DNA of 64,000 nt. It comes from UBA4644 sp900555855. Its GTDB lineage: Bacteria > Bacillota > Clostridia > Oscillospirales > Butyricicoccaceae. This document shows positions 33,079 through 41,124 of this stretch, in pieces; the stretch's first letter is position 1; each line of letters starts with the position of its first letter. The position numbers and the translations under genes were made by a program. The stretch spans positions 4,135-68,134 of the forward strand of contig DAWAJD010000007.1 of NCBI GenBank assembly GCA_052289195.1. Reading direction: 5' to 3'. Below the pieces are notes generated by a model. That model was not told the origin of the DNA. It was given only the letters and a program-made list of their open reading frames with translations, and did no database searches.

Positions 33079-35130
33079 TTATTCCACCGATTCCGGCGTT
33101 TCAAACAAATCAAAATCACATTGTTGCAGCAGATCCAGCGGCGTATCCGGCTGGGCGACCACCCGCTTAGCCTGGGCCAGGATCGCCGCTTCGATCACAT
33201 TTCTGGCCAGACGGCCGTTGCCGCTTTCCCGGCTGCCCATGGCCTGGATCACGCAGAAATAGTCCAGCAGCGCAGCCTTTGCGTCGTCCGTGATACGGTA
33301 GCCCTTGGAAGAGGCGTTGATCTCCGCGATCTTTTCCAGCTCCTCGCCGGAATAATCGGGAAACTCCAGAATATTGGGGAACCGGCTGCGCAGGCCGGAG
33401 TTTGCCGTCAGGAAGGTCTCCATTTCTTTGGTATAGCCCGCCAGAATGACGATCAGATCCTCCCGGTTGTCCTCCATGCCCTTGACCAGCGTGTCGATGG
33501 CCTCCAGACCAAAGCTGTCGTCGCCGCCGCGGTAGAGCGAATAGGCTTCGTCGATGAACAATACGCCGCCGATGGCGCTTTTGATCACCTGCATGGTCAG
33601 GGGCGCCGTGTGGCCCACATATTTGCCCACCAGATCGGCCCGGGTCACCTCAACCAGCTGTCCGCCGGAGAGGACGCCGATGGCCTTCAGATATTTGGAG
33701 ACCAGCCGGGCGATGGTGGTCTTGCCTGTGCCGGGGTTGCCGGTAAAGATCATGTGCATGGAAACGCTGCCGGCCTTCAGACCCTGCGCTGCGCGGAGCT
33801 TCTGGACCTTGTAATGATCCTCCAGCGAAAGGATATACTGCTTGATCTCCTTCAGGCCGACGATCTTGTCCAGCTCCGCCTTGACGGCCTCCAGCTCGCC
33901 CCGGTAGCCGCCGGGCAGCAGCGAAAGCACATCCACCCGCGCGCCGTCCAGCTGGGCAAAGAGCCGGCCGTCGGCCACGGAGACCGCCACACGCTGGGCG
34001 GGCGCATCCTTTTCCAGCTTATACTGCGCCAGCGCGCGGAACAGCTCGTCCGCGCAGCGAAGCATATCGCCAACGCCGCTTCTGATAGAATATTTCCCGG
34101 CAAAAAACCGCTCGATCCCTTCTTCTGCAGAGAGTGTAAAGCCAAGCTGCTTTTCCGCTCTTTCCCGCAGCTTATCCCACTGGATCCCGCCGATCTTTTC
34201 CAGATCCTCCTGCGTCAGCGGGCCGGTCTGACAGTGGTCGCCCAGCGCGTCTACCACTTTTGCGCCAAAGGCTCCCGCCAGCGCCTCCCTGCCCTTTTCC
34301 GAGACGATCACCAGATAGCAGCCGTTGGCCTGCAGCGCGCCCACGGCCTGGGAAGACAGCGCCGTGCCGGCGTCTACCAGATTGCCCTTCTGCATCACAT
34401 AGCGGGAAGCCAGATTGAGCTTTCCCGTGCAGATCAGCTCGCTGAGCTGCTGCAAAAAGGCCGGGTGACAGCTTTCATAATGATCCAGCACCAGCAGCCC
34501 GCCAGACTGCAGCGCCTGATACAGATCCTGCAGAAAGAGCTTTTCCTCCGCCGCGCCGGGATACAGCGCCAGATCCATGATCCGGAGCCCATCCTGGGGC
34601 AAAAGGCCCGCCTGCGTCATTTGCTCGGCCATGAGCCGCAGCGCGGTGTGCCGCCCGGTGTTGGGCTTTCCATAGACCAGCATGGCGTTGCGCAGGCCGT
34701 TTGGCGCGTCCCACCCGGTAACATAAGGCCGCTTGAAGGCGATCAGCAGGCTTTTGAGAAAGGCCTCCTGCCCAATGAGCTGCCCGGAAAGCACCGGCAG
34801 AAAATCGGAAAACCGCTGCGCCTCGGGCCGGGGATCCTGGGCCTGCTGGCTGGCCGTCCGGGCCTCCTCCTTTTCGGAAGAAACGCCGAAATCCCGCTGG
34901 ACCTCCTGCTGGATCTTGTCCAGATCCAGCTCTCCGCTGAGCCGCTTCAGCTCATCCAGCTGCTTTTGCAGCCTGTCGTTCACATCCGTCTGCTGCTTCT
35001 GCAGCGCATCCAGCCCGGCGTCCATCCTCCGGCTCTGCTCCAGATAGCGTTCGGCCTTTTCTGTAGAGATGGTGCGCTGCGTGCTGTTTCCAAAAACGCC
35101 CCGCAGCAGCTCGTCGATATCCTTAGCCAT
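33079..35130 (-). CDS. SpoVK/CbbX-type AAA ATPase with extra N-terminal AAA-like region
   Basis: 683 residues. The C-terminal AAA domain (about 410-660) has Walker A GNPGTGKTTIARLVSKYLKA, pore segment DLVGKYVGHTAP, Walker B GGVLFIDEAYSLYRGGDDSF and the arginine finger region LRSRFPN, as in SpoVK and CbbX. Residues about 1-70 are a coiled coil; about 110-360 look like a second, divergent ATPase (P-loop-like YGKPNTGRHTALRL). SpoVK is a spore-formation ATPase, but many clostridia have several such proteins with unknown partners. Confidence 0.82.
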   Translation of the reverse strand: MAKDIDELLRGVFGNSTQRTISTEKAERYLEQSRRMDAGLDALQKQQTDVNDRLQKQLDELKRLSGELDLDKIQQEVQRDFGVSSEKEEARTASQQAQDPRPEAQRFSDFLPVLSGQLIGQEAFLKSLLIAFKRPYVTGWDAPNGLRNAMLVYGKPNTGRHTALRLMAEQMTQAGLLPQDGLRIMDLALYPGAAEEKLFLQDLYQALQSGGLLVLDHYESCHPAFLQQLSELICTGKLNLASRYVMQKGNLVDAGTALSSQAVGALQANGCYLVIVSEKGREALAGAFGAKVVDALGDHCQTGPLTQEDLEKIGGIQWDKLRERAEKQLGFTLSAEEGIERFFAGKYSIRSGVGDMLRCADELFRALAQYKLEKDAPAQRVAVSVADGRLFAQLDGARVDVLSLLPGGYRGELEAVKAELDKIVGLKEIKQYILSLEDHYKVQKLRAAQGLKAGSVSMHMIFTGNPGTGKTTIARLVSKYLKAIGVLSGGQLVEVTRADLVGKYVGHTAPLTMQVIKSAIGGVLFIDEAYSLYRGGDDSFGLEAIDTLVKGMEDNREDLIVILAGYTKEMETFLTANSGLRSRFPNILEFPDYSGEELEKIAEINASSKGYRITDDAKAALLDYFCVIQAMGSRESGNGRLARNVIEAAILAQAKRVVAQPDTPLDLLQQCDFDLFETPESVE

Positions 35131-35160
35131 GGGTCGATCCTCCTTGGACTGTTCTCGATT

Positions 35161-35727
35161 TCAGCTATGATTATAACGCAAAAGCGCGGGATTTGCAAAT
35201 AAAGCCTGCAAATAAGAATAAGGCACCAGCGCCTCGCTTTCGGCCAGCGAAAGGATCTCCTCCGCCGAAGCCAGCCGCTTGCCGCAGGTCTCGCCGGGCT
35301 GCAGGACCACCTGCTCCAGCGTAAAGCTGCCTTCAAACAGCCAGACATCGAGAAAATCATCCCTCCGCTGCAGCTGCAGCAGACAGCGCCCCTGCGCCGG
35401 GGAAAAGGCCAGCCCGGTCTCCTCCCGGATCTCCCGCAGGATGGCGGTGCGGCTGTCCTCGCCGGCAGCGGCAGAGCCGCCGGTACATTCCCAAAGCAGC
35501 GGAAAGCCCTTGGAGGGATCCCGCCGGGTCAGCAGAAAAAGCCCGTCCTCCCGGCGCAGCCAGGCCTGAACGGCCAGATGATATTCTCCCTCCGCCAGCG
35601 GATCGCCCCGCCGATGGAGGCGCCCTGTTTTTTGCCGCCGGGCGTCGTAAACATCCCAAAGCTCCTCCGGGCTGCTCTGGCGGTTGCGCCGGGCCTGCTC
35701 CTGCAGGTCTTCTGCACGGTATGCCAT
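35161..35727 (-). CDS. NUDIX hydrolase, isopentenyl-diphosphate-isomerase-like subgroup
   Basis: 188 residues. The NUDIX box reads GGSAAAGEDSRTAILREIREE then TGL (near 79-103). The early segment ELWDVYDARRQKTGRLHRRG is typical of the group that resembles IDI-type NUDIX proteins. It has a near-consensus promoter upstream. Substrate unknown. Confidence 0.85.
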   Translation of the reverse strand: MAYRAEDLQEQARRNRQSSPEELWDVYDARRQKTGRLHRRGDPLAEGEYHLAVQAWLRREDGLFLLTRRDPSKGFPLLWECTGGSAAAGEDSRTAILREIREETGLAFSPAQGRCLLQLQRRDDFLDVWLFEGSFTLEQVVLQPGETCGKRLASAEEILSLAESEALVPYSYLQALFANPALLRYNHS

Positions 35728-35761
35728 TCCATCTGCCTCCTGCTATACGCTTTGTTATTTC

Positions 35762-35790
35762 AGTATACGGCAAGTATCGGGCGCTGTCAA
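35762..35790 (-). promoter_or_regulatory. Promoter of the second NUDIX gene
   Basis: On the minus strand TTGACA (35790-35785), 17-base spacer, TATACT (35767-35762). Confidence 0.75.
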
Positions 35791-35833
35791 AGAGGAAAAG
35801 GCCATTACCGGGTGTATTTTTCAAAAAATTTGC

Positions 35834-35878
35834 TTGATTTTTCGCCGCTTTCCGTATATATTGTATATACTGTATATA
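35834..35878 (+). promoter_or_regulatory. Promoter and repeat operator of the GntR-type gene
   Basis: TTGATT (35834-35839), 17-base spacer, TATATT (35857-35862). Three direct copies of GTATATA start at 35854, 35863 and 35872, an exact 9-base period, overlapping the -10 and the start point. This looks like an autoregulatory operator. Confidence 0.65.
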
Positions 35879-35896
35879 AACACAGGAGGGATCGCA

Positions 35897-36283
35897 TTGG
35901 ACATTCGTATTCGTGCCGCCAGTACCCAGCCCATTTATCAGCAGATTGCCGATCAGATCAAAGCCGCCGTCGTCTCCGGCCAGCTTTCGCCGGGACAGCC
36001 CCTCCCCTCCATCCGCGCGCTGGCCCAGCAGCTGCAGATCAGCGTCATCACCACAAAGCGGGCCTATGACGAGCTGGAAAAGGAGGGCCTGATCCATACG
36101 GTGGCCTCCAAGGGCTGTTTCGTGGCCGAAAACAACGGGCCGCGGATCCGGGAGGAGCGGCTTCGTCAGCTGGAGGCCCATGTTCTGGCGGCGCTGGAGC
36201 TGGCGCCGGCCTGCGGCCTTTCGCCGGAGGATGTGATCGACCTGTTCCGCCTGTTCGCCCAGGAGCTTTCTGCAAAGGAATAA
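35897..36283 (+). CDS. GntR family regulator, YtrA type
   Basis: 128 residues starting from TTG 35897, which has AGGAGGG 6 bases upstream and gives the conserved start of the winged helix. The DNA-binding domain spans residues about 8-75 (QPIYQQIADQIKAAVVSGQL, LPSIRALAQQLQISVITTKR, AYDELEKEGLI); the short C-terminal part is the small dimerisation region of YtrA-type members. These usually control an adjacent ABC transporter; here the gene stands alone between a NUDIX gene and a terminator. Confidence 0.9.
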   Translation: MDIRIRAASTQPIYQQIADQIKAAVVSGQLSPGQPLPSIRALAQQLQISVITTKRAYDELEKEGLIHTVASKGCFVAENNGPRIREERLRQLEAHVLAALELAPACGLSPEDVIDLFRLFAQELSAKE

Positions 36284-36292
36284 GCCGACATA

Positions 36293-36330
36293 TAAAAAAA
36301 GCAGCGCCTTTCGGGGCGCTGCTTTCGTTG
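36293..36330. terminator. Bidirectional terminator
   Basis: Stem AGCAGCGCC / GGCGCTGCT (36300-36323). Seven A before it give a T-run on the minus strand, so it mainly ends the minus-strand uvrC-pxp cluster; the plus-strand T-run is weak. Confidence 0.8.
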
Positions 36331-36366
36331 CTGCAGTGGATCATGGTTCCTGCCGCACGGGATCGC

Positions 36367-37146
36367 TTATCCCTCTGACTTCCGGATATGCTCCCGAATC
36401 TCTGCTTCGTGCTTTTGGCAATAAGCATAGCTGCTTCGCATGAAAGCTTCTATATTCTGGCTTCGGTACATAGCGTCCAATGTATCAAGAATGGGTTTCC
36501 CATCCGCCATCAAGTCGAAGAAATAGGGATAAACACATCCGCCGTTTTCTCTTGGAAAATAGGGGTTGATGGAGCTGAGCCGTGTATCTCTCATCACAGA
36601 TTCAACCACCATTTCGCTCAGGATCCATTTGAGCGAGGGCCGTTCATATTCGTCGTAGCTGTCGCCAAACAACCGGTTCCACACATAAAACCAGACAAAG
36701 TGTACGAGCTCATGCAATCCCCCGCCGATCGCGCCCTTTTCGCTGTTCAGATAAAAGGTATCATAGCAGTGTTCTTTCAGAAAACGCGGCTCAATGGGGT
36801 TCATGCTCAAATTGCAGCGCAGGTCATTCAGCAGGCCAGCGCAATCTATGCCGAAGGCCTCTGATAAAGCGGCTGTGATCTGCGGTTTGCAAGCGTTCCA
36901 ATGATAAAAATATAAGCGCGCCTTCGCGTTGATCGTGTCCTCCAATTCAGAATAGACGGCTCTCATGGTGCGCGCAATGTAGTCTTTTCTTTCGGCAGCC
37001 GGCAGACTTGCGGCGAACGCCCGATCAAGTTGCGGATAGAAATGGTATAAAGGTGCAGACCAGAATTCAGATACGCCTTCCTCCTGAAAAGACAGGATGC
37101 CCTGAATCATATAATCCACGCCGGGATTTACAAATGTAATTTCCAT
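36367..37146 (-). CDS. Uncharacterised protein with HExxH zinc-protease-like motif
   Basis: 259 residues from ATG 37146 (a longer GTG start at 37200 overlaps pxpC). The segment GGGLHELVHFVWFYVWNRLF carries HELVH, and about 35 residues later LSEMVVESVMRD offers a Glu ligand, the layout of a gluzincin-type zinc peptidase. No signal peptide or membrane segment is seen. I do not recognise the family; peptidase activity is inferred from the motif only. Last gene of the uvrC-to-pxpC cluster; lower G+C than its neighbours. Confidence 0.65.
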   Translation of the reverse strand: MEITFVNPGVDYMIQGILSFQEEGVSEFWSAPLYHFYPQLDRAFAASLPAAERKDYIARTMRAVYSELEDTINAKARLYFYHWNACKPQITAALSEAFGIDCAGLLNDLRCNLSMNPIEPRFLKEHCYDTFYLNSEKGAIGGGLHELVHFVWFYVWNRLFGDSYDEYERPSLKWILSEMVVESVMRDTRLSSINPYFPRENGGCVYPYFFDLMADGKPILDTLDAMYRSQNIEAFMRSSYAYCQKHEAEIREHIRKSEG

Positions 37147-37193
37147 AAGGCCGCTTCCGATCCATAAATAAATTCTTTTTCCAAGGATTATCG

Positions 37194-38144
37194 TTACCAC
37201 CGGGCCGGGTCGTCCAGCGCCTGCGCCGCGTGGTGCAGCTGCCGGCGCAGACGGCGCAGCAGCGTCTGGGCTTCTTCTACCGTGCAGCGCTGAAACCGGA
37301 TCGTATCCCCCGGCCGCTTTTGCGCCGCCAGCGGCAGATCTGCCGTGATCACCGCGCCCAGCTTTACATAGCCGCCGGTGGTCTGCCGGTCTGCCAGCAT
37401 CAGGATCGGCTGCCCGTTGGGCACCTGAATGCTGCCCATGGCGATGCCGTCGGAGATAATATTGGCCGTTTTTCCCGGCTGCAGCGGCAGCGGCGGACCC
37501 TCCAGCCGCGCGCCCATCCGGTCGCTCTTTGGCCCCAACCGGTATTCGGCGGAAAAAAAGCGCGCCAGCGTCTCTTCCGAAAAGGCGTCAGCCTGCGGCC
37601 CCAGGACCACCCGCACCGGCTGCGCCGGATCATAATCCTCCGGCAGGCGCCGTTCTGTCAGACCGTGCAGCCAGAGCTGCGGGCTGCGAAAGGCCAGCCG
37701 GTCGCCCTTCTGCAGGGCGCGGCCCCGATAGCCGCCAAAGCCGGCGGAAAGACAGGTGCTGCGGCTGCCCATGACCTCCGGCAGGTCAAAGCCGCCGGAG
37801 ACGGCAAGGCAGGCCCGGAAGCCCCGCTTCAGCGCGCCCATGCGCAGGATGTCGCCCGCCGAAGCAAAGTAGGCTCTGCCGCTTTCCAGCGGCGTGTCGT
37901 TCAGCGCGGCGGTGCAGTCTGCCCCAGCCAGCGCGAAGCAATTATCCTGTAAAAACCGGAGGACAGGCCCCAGACCGGTGATCTCCAGCGCGGCTTCCTC
38001 CATGGCGTTGCCCGCCAGAAGATTGGCCCGGGCCAGCGCAGACCAGTCCATTGCGCCGCAGACCGGAACGCCATACTGCTGAAAGCCCCATCTGCCCCCG
38101 TCCTGAACGGTGGTCAGCAGACCGGGCTGCAGGATCTCCATCAT
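37194..38144 (-). CDS. pxpC: 5-oxoprolinase subunit PxpC (biotin-dependent carboxyltransferase family)
   Basis: 316 residues starting MMEILQPGLLTTVQDGGRWG, with conserved SDGIAMGSIQVPNGQPILMLADRQTTGG (shown in part by its first residues) near 230-258. Known members, also called KipA or AHS2, form with PxpB and PxpA the ATP-dependent bacterial 5-oxoprolinase that opens pyroglutamate to glutamate. It overlaps pxpB by 4 bases. Confidence 0.93.
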   Translation of the reverse strand: MMEILQPGLLTTVQDGGRWGFQQYGVPVCGAMDWSALARANLLAGNAMEEAALEITGLGPVLRFLQDNCFALAGADCTAALNDTPLESGRAYFASAGDILRMGALKRGFRACLAVSGGFDLPEVMGSRSTCLSAGFGGYRGRALQKGDRLAFRSPQLWLHGLTERRLPEDYDPAQPVRVVLGPQADAFSEETLARFFSAEYRLGPKSDRMGARLEGPPLPLQPGKTANIISDGIAMGSIQVPNGQPILMLADRQTTGGYVKLGAVITADLPLAAQKRPGDTIRFQRCTVEEAQTLLRRLRRQLHHAAQALDDPARW

Positions 38145-38833
38145 ACTGCGGACGCTCCTTCCCGAAAGGCTTCCGGCGGGACGGCGACAAACCGCACCCG
38201 ATCGCCCGGCGAAAGCAAAAACCGGCTCTCCCCCTGCTCCGTCAGGGAAAACAGCGTCTCCGGCGTGCGGCCGATCAGCTGCCAGCCGCCGGGAGAGGCC
38301 AGCGGATAGATGCCCGTCTGCGACCCCGCGATGCCTACGGAGCCTGCCGGGATCCGGGTGCGGGGCGTTTGCAGCCGGGGGCAGGCGATGGTCTCATCCA
38401 GCCCGCCCAGATAAGCAAAGCCGGGCAGAAAGCCCAGCATATAGACAAGATATTCCGGCGCGGTATGCCGGCGGACGACCTCCTCCGGCAAAAGCCCGGC
38501 GTGGGCCGCGACGGCCTTTAGATCCGGGCCGTATTCTCCGCCGTAGCAGACGGGGATCTCTATCAGCCGCCCCGCCTCTGCCGCCGCTTCCGGCGCAAAA
38601 GCAAGGCCGCGGATGGCGGCCTCCAGCTGGCAGAACAGGACCCGGCAGGGGTCATAATGAACGCAGACCGTGGTATAGGTGGGGACCAGCTCCAAAACGC
38701 CGGGCAGCGCGGCCCGGCGCAGCGCCAGCTCCATGGCCTTCACCCGGCGGTGGACCGCTTCCGATACCCGGTCTCCCAGGACAAGCGTCAGTGCGCTGTC
38801 GCCGCAGGGCAGGATCCGGATCGTCTCTTCCAT
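38141..38833 (-). CDS. pxpB: 5-oxoprolinase subunit PxpB
   Basis: 230 residues of the KipI/AHS1 family: early GDSALTLVLGDRVSEAVHRRV, central YGGEYGPDLKAVAAHAGL, and LGFLPGFAYLGGLDE. It works with PxpC and PxpA in hydrolysis of 5-oxoproline. Gene order pxpA-pxpB-pxpC with 1- and 4-base overlaps indicates one translation-coupled unit. Confidence 0.94.
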   Translation of the reverse strand: MEETIRILPCGDSALTLVLGDRVSEAVHRRVKAMELALRRAALPGVLELVPTYTTVCVHYDPCRVLFCQLEAAIRGLAFAPEAAAEAGRLIEIPVCYGGEYGPDLKAVAAHAGLLPEEVVRRHTAPEYLVYMLGFLPGFAYLGGLDETIACPRLQTPRTRIPAGSVGIAGSQTGIYPLASPGGWQLIGRTPETLFSLTEQGESRFLLSPGDRVRFVAVPPEAFREGASAV

Positions 38834-39600
38834 CAGATCAGCTCCCTCATGGGGCGCAGGGCCACGCCGTTCTGCTCCAGCGTCCTGCGGATCAGGCGGA
38901 CGCTTTCCAGCGCGGCTTCATTGTCGCCGTGGACGCAGACGGAAACGCACCGCATGGGCAAAACCGTCCCGTCGATGCAGGTGACCGTCCCCTCCTGCGC
39001 CATCTGCAGCACCCGGCTTGCCGCCAGCGCACCGTCGTGGATGACGGCGCCGGGCCGGCTCCGGGGGACCAGGCTGCCATCCGGGAGATAGGCCCGGTCT
39101 GCAAAGAATTCCCCGGCAAAGGGCAGGCCAAGGGTCTGCGCCGCCTGCCGGAAGGCGCTGCGCTCCGGCGCAAGCACGATCAGCGAAGGGTCAAGATCCC
39201 TTGCCGCGCGGCAGATCGCCCCGGCAAGCCCTTCGTCTTTACAGGCCTGATTATACAAAGCGCCATGGGGCTTGATGTGCTGAAGCCTGCCGCCCTGTGC
39301 CCGAACGAAGCCTGCCAGCGCGCCCAGCTGATACAAAACATCGGCATAGACCTCCTCCGGCGAAAGCTTCATTTCCCGCCGGCCAAAGCCCTGCAGATCC
39401 GGATAGCCCGGATGGGCGCCCAGGGCAACGCCCTGCCCCTGAGCCGCTTCCACGGTGCGGCCCATAACGGTGGGATCGCCGGCGTGGAAGCCGCAGGCCA
39501 CAGATGCGGAGGTGATCACCTCCATCAGCGCCCGGTCCTGGCCGATGGTATAAGCGCCGAAGCTTTCCCCAAGGTCACAGTTCAGGTCGATGGCTTTCAT
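38833..39600 (-). CDS. pxpA: 5-oxoprolinase subunit PxpA (LamB/YcsF family)
   Basis: 255 residues with the family start IDLNCDLGESFGAYTIGQD and SVACGFHAGDPTVM, plus GVALGAHPGYPDLQGFGRR and HIKPHGALYNQA. Metal-dependent deacetylase-like fold; part of the PxpABC 5-oxoprolinase. It starts 6 bases after the coiled-coil gene, so the pathway is transcribed with coaD/rsmD/uvrC. Confidence 0.95.
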   Translation of the reverse strand: MKAIDLNCDLGESFGAYTIGQDRALMEVITSASVACGFHAGDPTVMGRTVEAAQGQGVALGAHPGYPDLQGFGRREMKLSPEEVYADVLYQLGALAGFVRAQGGRLQHIKPHGALYNQACKDEGLAGAICRAARDLDPSLIVLAPERSAFRQAAQTLGLPFAGEFFADRAYLPDGSLVPRSRPGAVIHDGALAASRVLQMAQEGTVTCIDGTVLPMRCVSVCVHGDNEAALESVRLIRRTLEQNGVALRPMRELI

Positions 39601-39606
39601 CCCGGC

Positions 39607-40083
39607 TCAGTTCCCCTTCTGCTCCCGCGCCGCCTGCTGAAACTGGATCCGGGACTGCCGCAGCTCCTCCAGAGACTGGGCCATGGCCGATTCCGTCCGC
39701 TTCATGGCGTCCTCGCAGTATTCGCCCGCGGCGCGCATCACATCCCTGGCCCGGCGCTCTGCCGCGGCCACAAGCTCGGCGGCCTTCTTCCGGGCCTCCT
39801 GCGTGATCTCATGCTCGCTGGTCTTCTGCCGGGCATAATCGTCCGCCTGCTTCTTCAGATTGTCGTATTCCCGCTTACCTGCGGCAATCAGCTCGTTGCG
39901 CTTTTCCACGATCTCCTGCGCCATTTTCAGATCGGAGGGCAGATTTGCCCGGATCTCGTCCAGCAGATCCAGAACCTTATCCCGCTCCAGAATGCAGCGA
40001 TCGTTGCCCAGCGGCATGGTAAAGGCGTCTTCCACCATTTCATACAGCGTATTGACCAGCTCGTTAATGGGAGTCCCTGCCAT
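39607..40083 (-). CDS. Coiled-coil protein, unknown function
   Basis: 158 residues, almost entirely charged helix: residues about 55-155 are rich in Glu/Lys/Arg/Ala heptads (e.g. QEARKKAAELVAAAERRARD). It overlaps coaD by 20 bases. Proteins of this appearance are often found beside coaD in clostridia and are sometimes labelled ATPase, but no nucleotide-binding motif is visible. Function unknown. Confidence 0.7.
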   Translation of the reverse strand: MAGTPINELVNTLYEMVEDAFTMPLGNDRCILERDKVLDLLDEIRANLPSDLKMAQEIVEKRNELIAAGKREYDNLKKQADDYARQKTSEHEITQEARKKAAELVAAAERRARDVMRAAGEYCEDAMKRTESAMAQSLEELRQSRIQFQQAAREQKGN

Positions 40084-40570
40084 AAGATACCTCTCCTTTT
40101 TTGTCGGTTTGCAGCGCCTGCGCCACCATGGGCGTCACCAGCGCGGAAATGTCTTCTCCGGCCCGGCTCCGGCGCATGACCTCCGTGGAGCTGAGCTGCT
40201 CCAGCCCCTTTTTCGCGGGCAAAAGCAGCGTCTCGCAGGAGGGCGCGTGGGCCAGGTTGTATTCTGCCATGTCCAGCTCATAGGCGGCGTCCTTTTCGCT
40301 GCGGATGCCCCGCACATTGGCGCAGATCCCATGGGCCAGAACATATTCATAGAGCATCCCGTCCCAAAAATCCACCCGGACATTGGGCAGGTGCGCAACG
40401 GCGTCCCGCAGAAAGGCCAGCCGCTGCTCCACGGGGAAGCGATCGTGCTTGTTGGGGTTGATCATCATGGTCATGATCACCTGATCAAACAGCCGGGAGG
40501 CCCGCTCCGCCAGATCCACATGACCCAGCGTTACCGGGTCGAAGGTCCCGGAGACCATGGCCGTCCTCAT
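40064..40570 (-). CDS. coaD: Phosphopantetheine adenylyltransferase
   Basis: 168 residues. The nucleotidyltransferase motif is GTFDPVTLGHVDL at the N-terminus; ANVRGIRSEKDAAYELDMA and SSTEVMRRSRAGEDIS are the later conserved blocks. It converts 4'-phosphopantetheine and ATP to dephospho-CoA. It overlaps rsmD by 4 bases, the rsmD-coaD pairing common to bacteria. Confidence 0.96.
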   Translation of the reverse strand: MRTAMVSGTFDPVTLGHVDLAERASRLFDQVIMTMMINPNKHDRFPVEQRLAFLRDAVAHLPNVRVDFWDGMLYEYVLAHGICANVRGIRSEKDAAYELDMAEYNLAHAPSCETLLLPAKKGLEQLSSTEVMRRSRAGEDISALVTPMVAQALQTDKKGEVSYGRDSH

Positions 40571-41124
40571 GCCTCTTCGCCGCCCTTTGTGATGGTGACC
40601 ACGGCGGAATGGCCGTAGTGATACCGCCGCAGCACCCGGTAAGGCGCAGGCACCGGCAGCAGCGCGTCGTTCTCGCCGCTCTCACAAATAATTATACCAC
40701 CCTCAGACAAAATGTCAATTCGGCAGATCTCCTGCAGCGCCCGGTTCAGCAGCTCGCCGCCGTAGGGCGGATCCAGAAAGATCAGGCCGAAGCTGTCCTT
40801 CTTCTGCCGCTGGAGAAACTGGAAGGCATCGCCGCAGACCAGACGGCACTGGTCTTCAAATTTACAGCCCCGGATATTGCTCTCGATGACCTTCTGCGCG
40901 CCCCGGTCGCTCTCCACGATGACGCAGCTCTCCGCGCCCCGGGAAACGGCCTCCAGCCCCAGCTGGCCGCTGCCGCCGAACAGATCCAGCGCCTTTCGGC
41001 CCTCGATATCCCATTGAACGATGCTGAACACCGATTCCTTGACGCGCTCCGTGGTGGGTCTGGTATGAAGCCCCTCCGGCGTCTGCAGACGCTTTCCGCG
41101 GGCCTTTCCTGTAATGATCCTCAT
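40567..41124 (-). CDS. rsmD: 16S rRNA (guanine(966)-N(2))-methyltransferase
   Basis: 185 residues. Start MRIITGKARGKRLQTPEG, SAM-binding DLFGGSGQLGLEAVSRGA and the catalytic LIFLDPPYG are all visible. It methylates G966 of 16S rRNA. It overlaps both uvrC and coaD by 4 bases. Confidence 0.96.
   Translation of the reverse strand: MRIITGKARGKRLQTPEGLHTRPTTERVKESVFSIVQWDIEGRKALDLFGGSGQLGLEAVSRGAESCVIVESDRGAQKVIESNIRGCKFEDQCRLVCGDAFQFLQRQKKDSFGLIFLDPPYGGELLNRALQEICRIDILSEGGIIICESGENDALLPVPAPYRVLRRYHYGHSAVVTITKGGEEA

Noticed and set aside
33121..35202. A plus-strand open frame of nearly 700 codons opposite the SpoVK-like gene
   Set aside because: The opposite strand has full AAA motifs; the frame here is His/Arg/Gln-rich antisense sequence.
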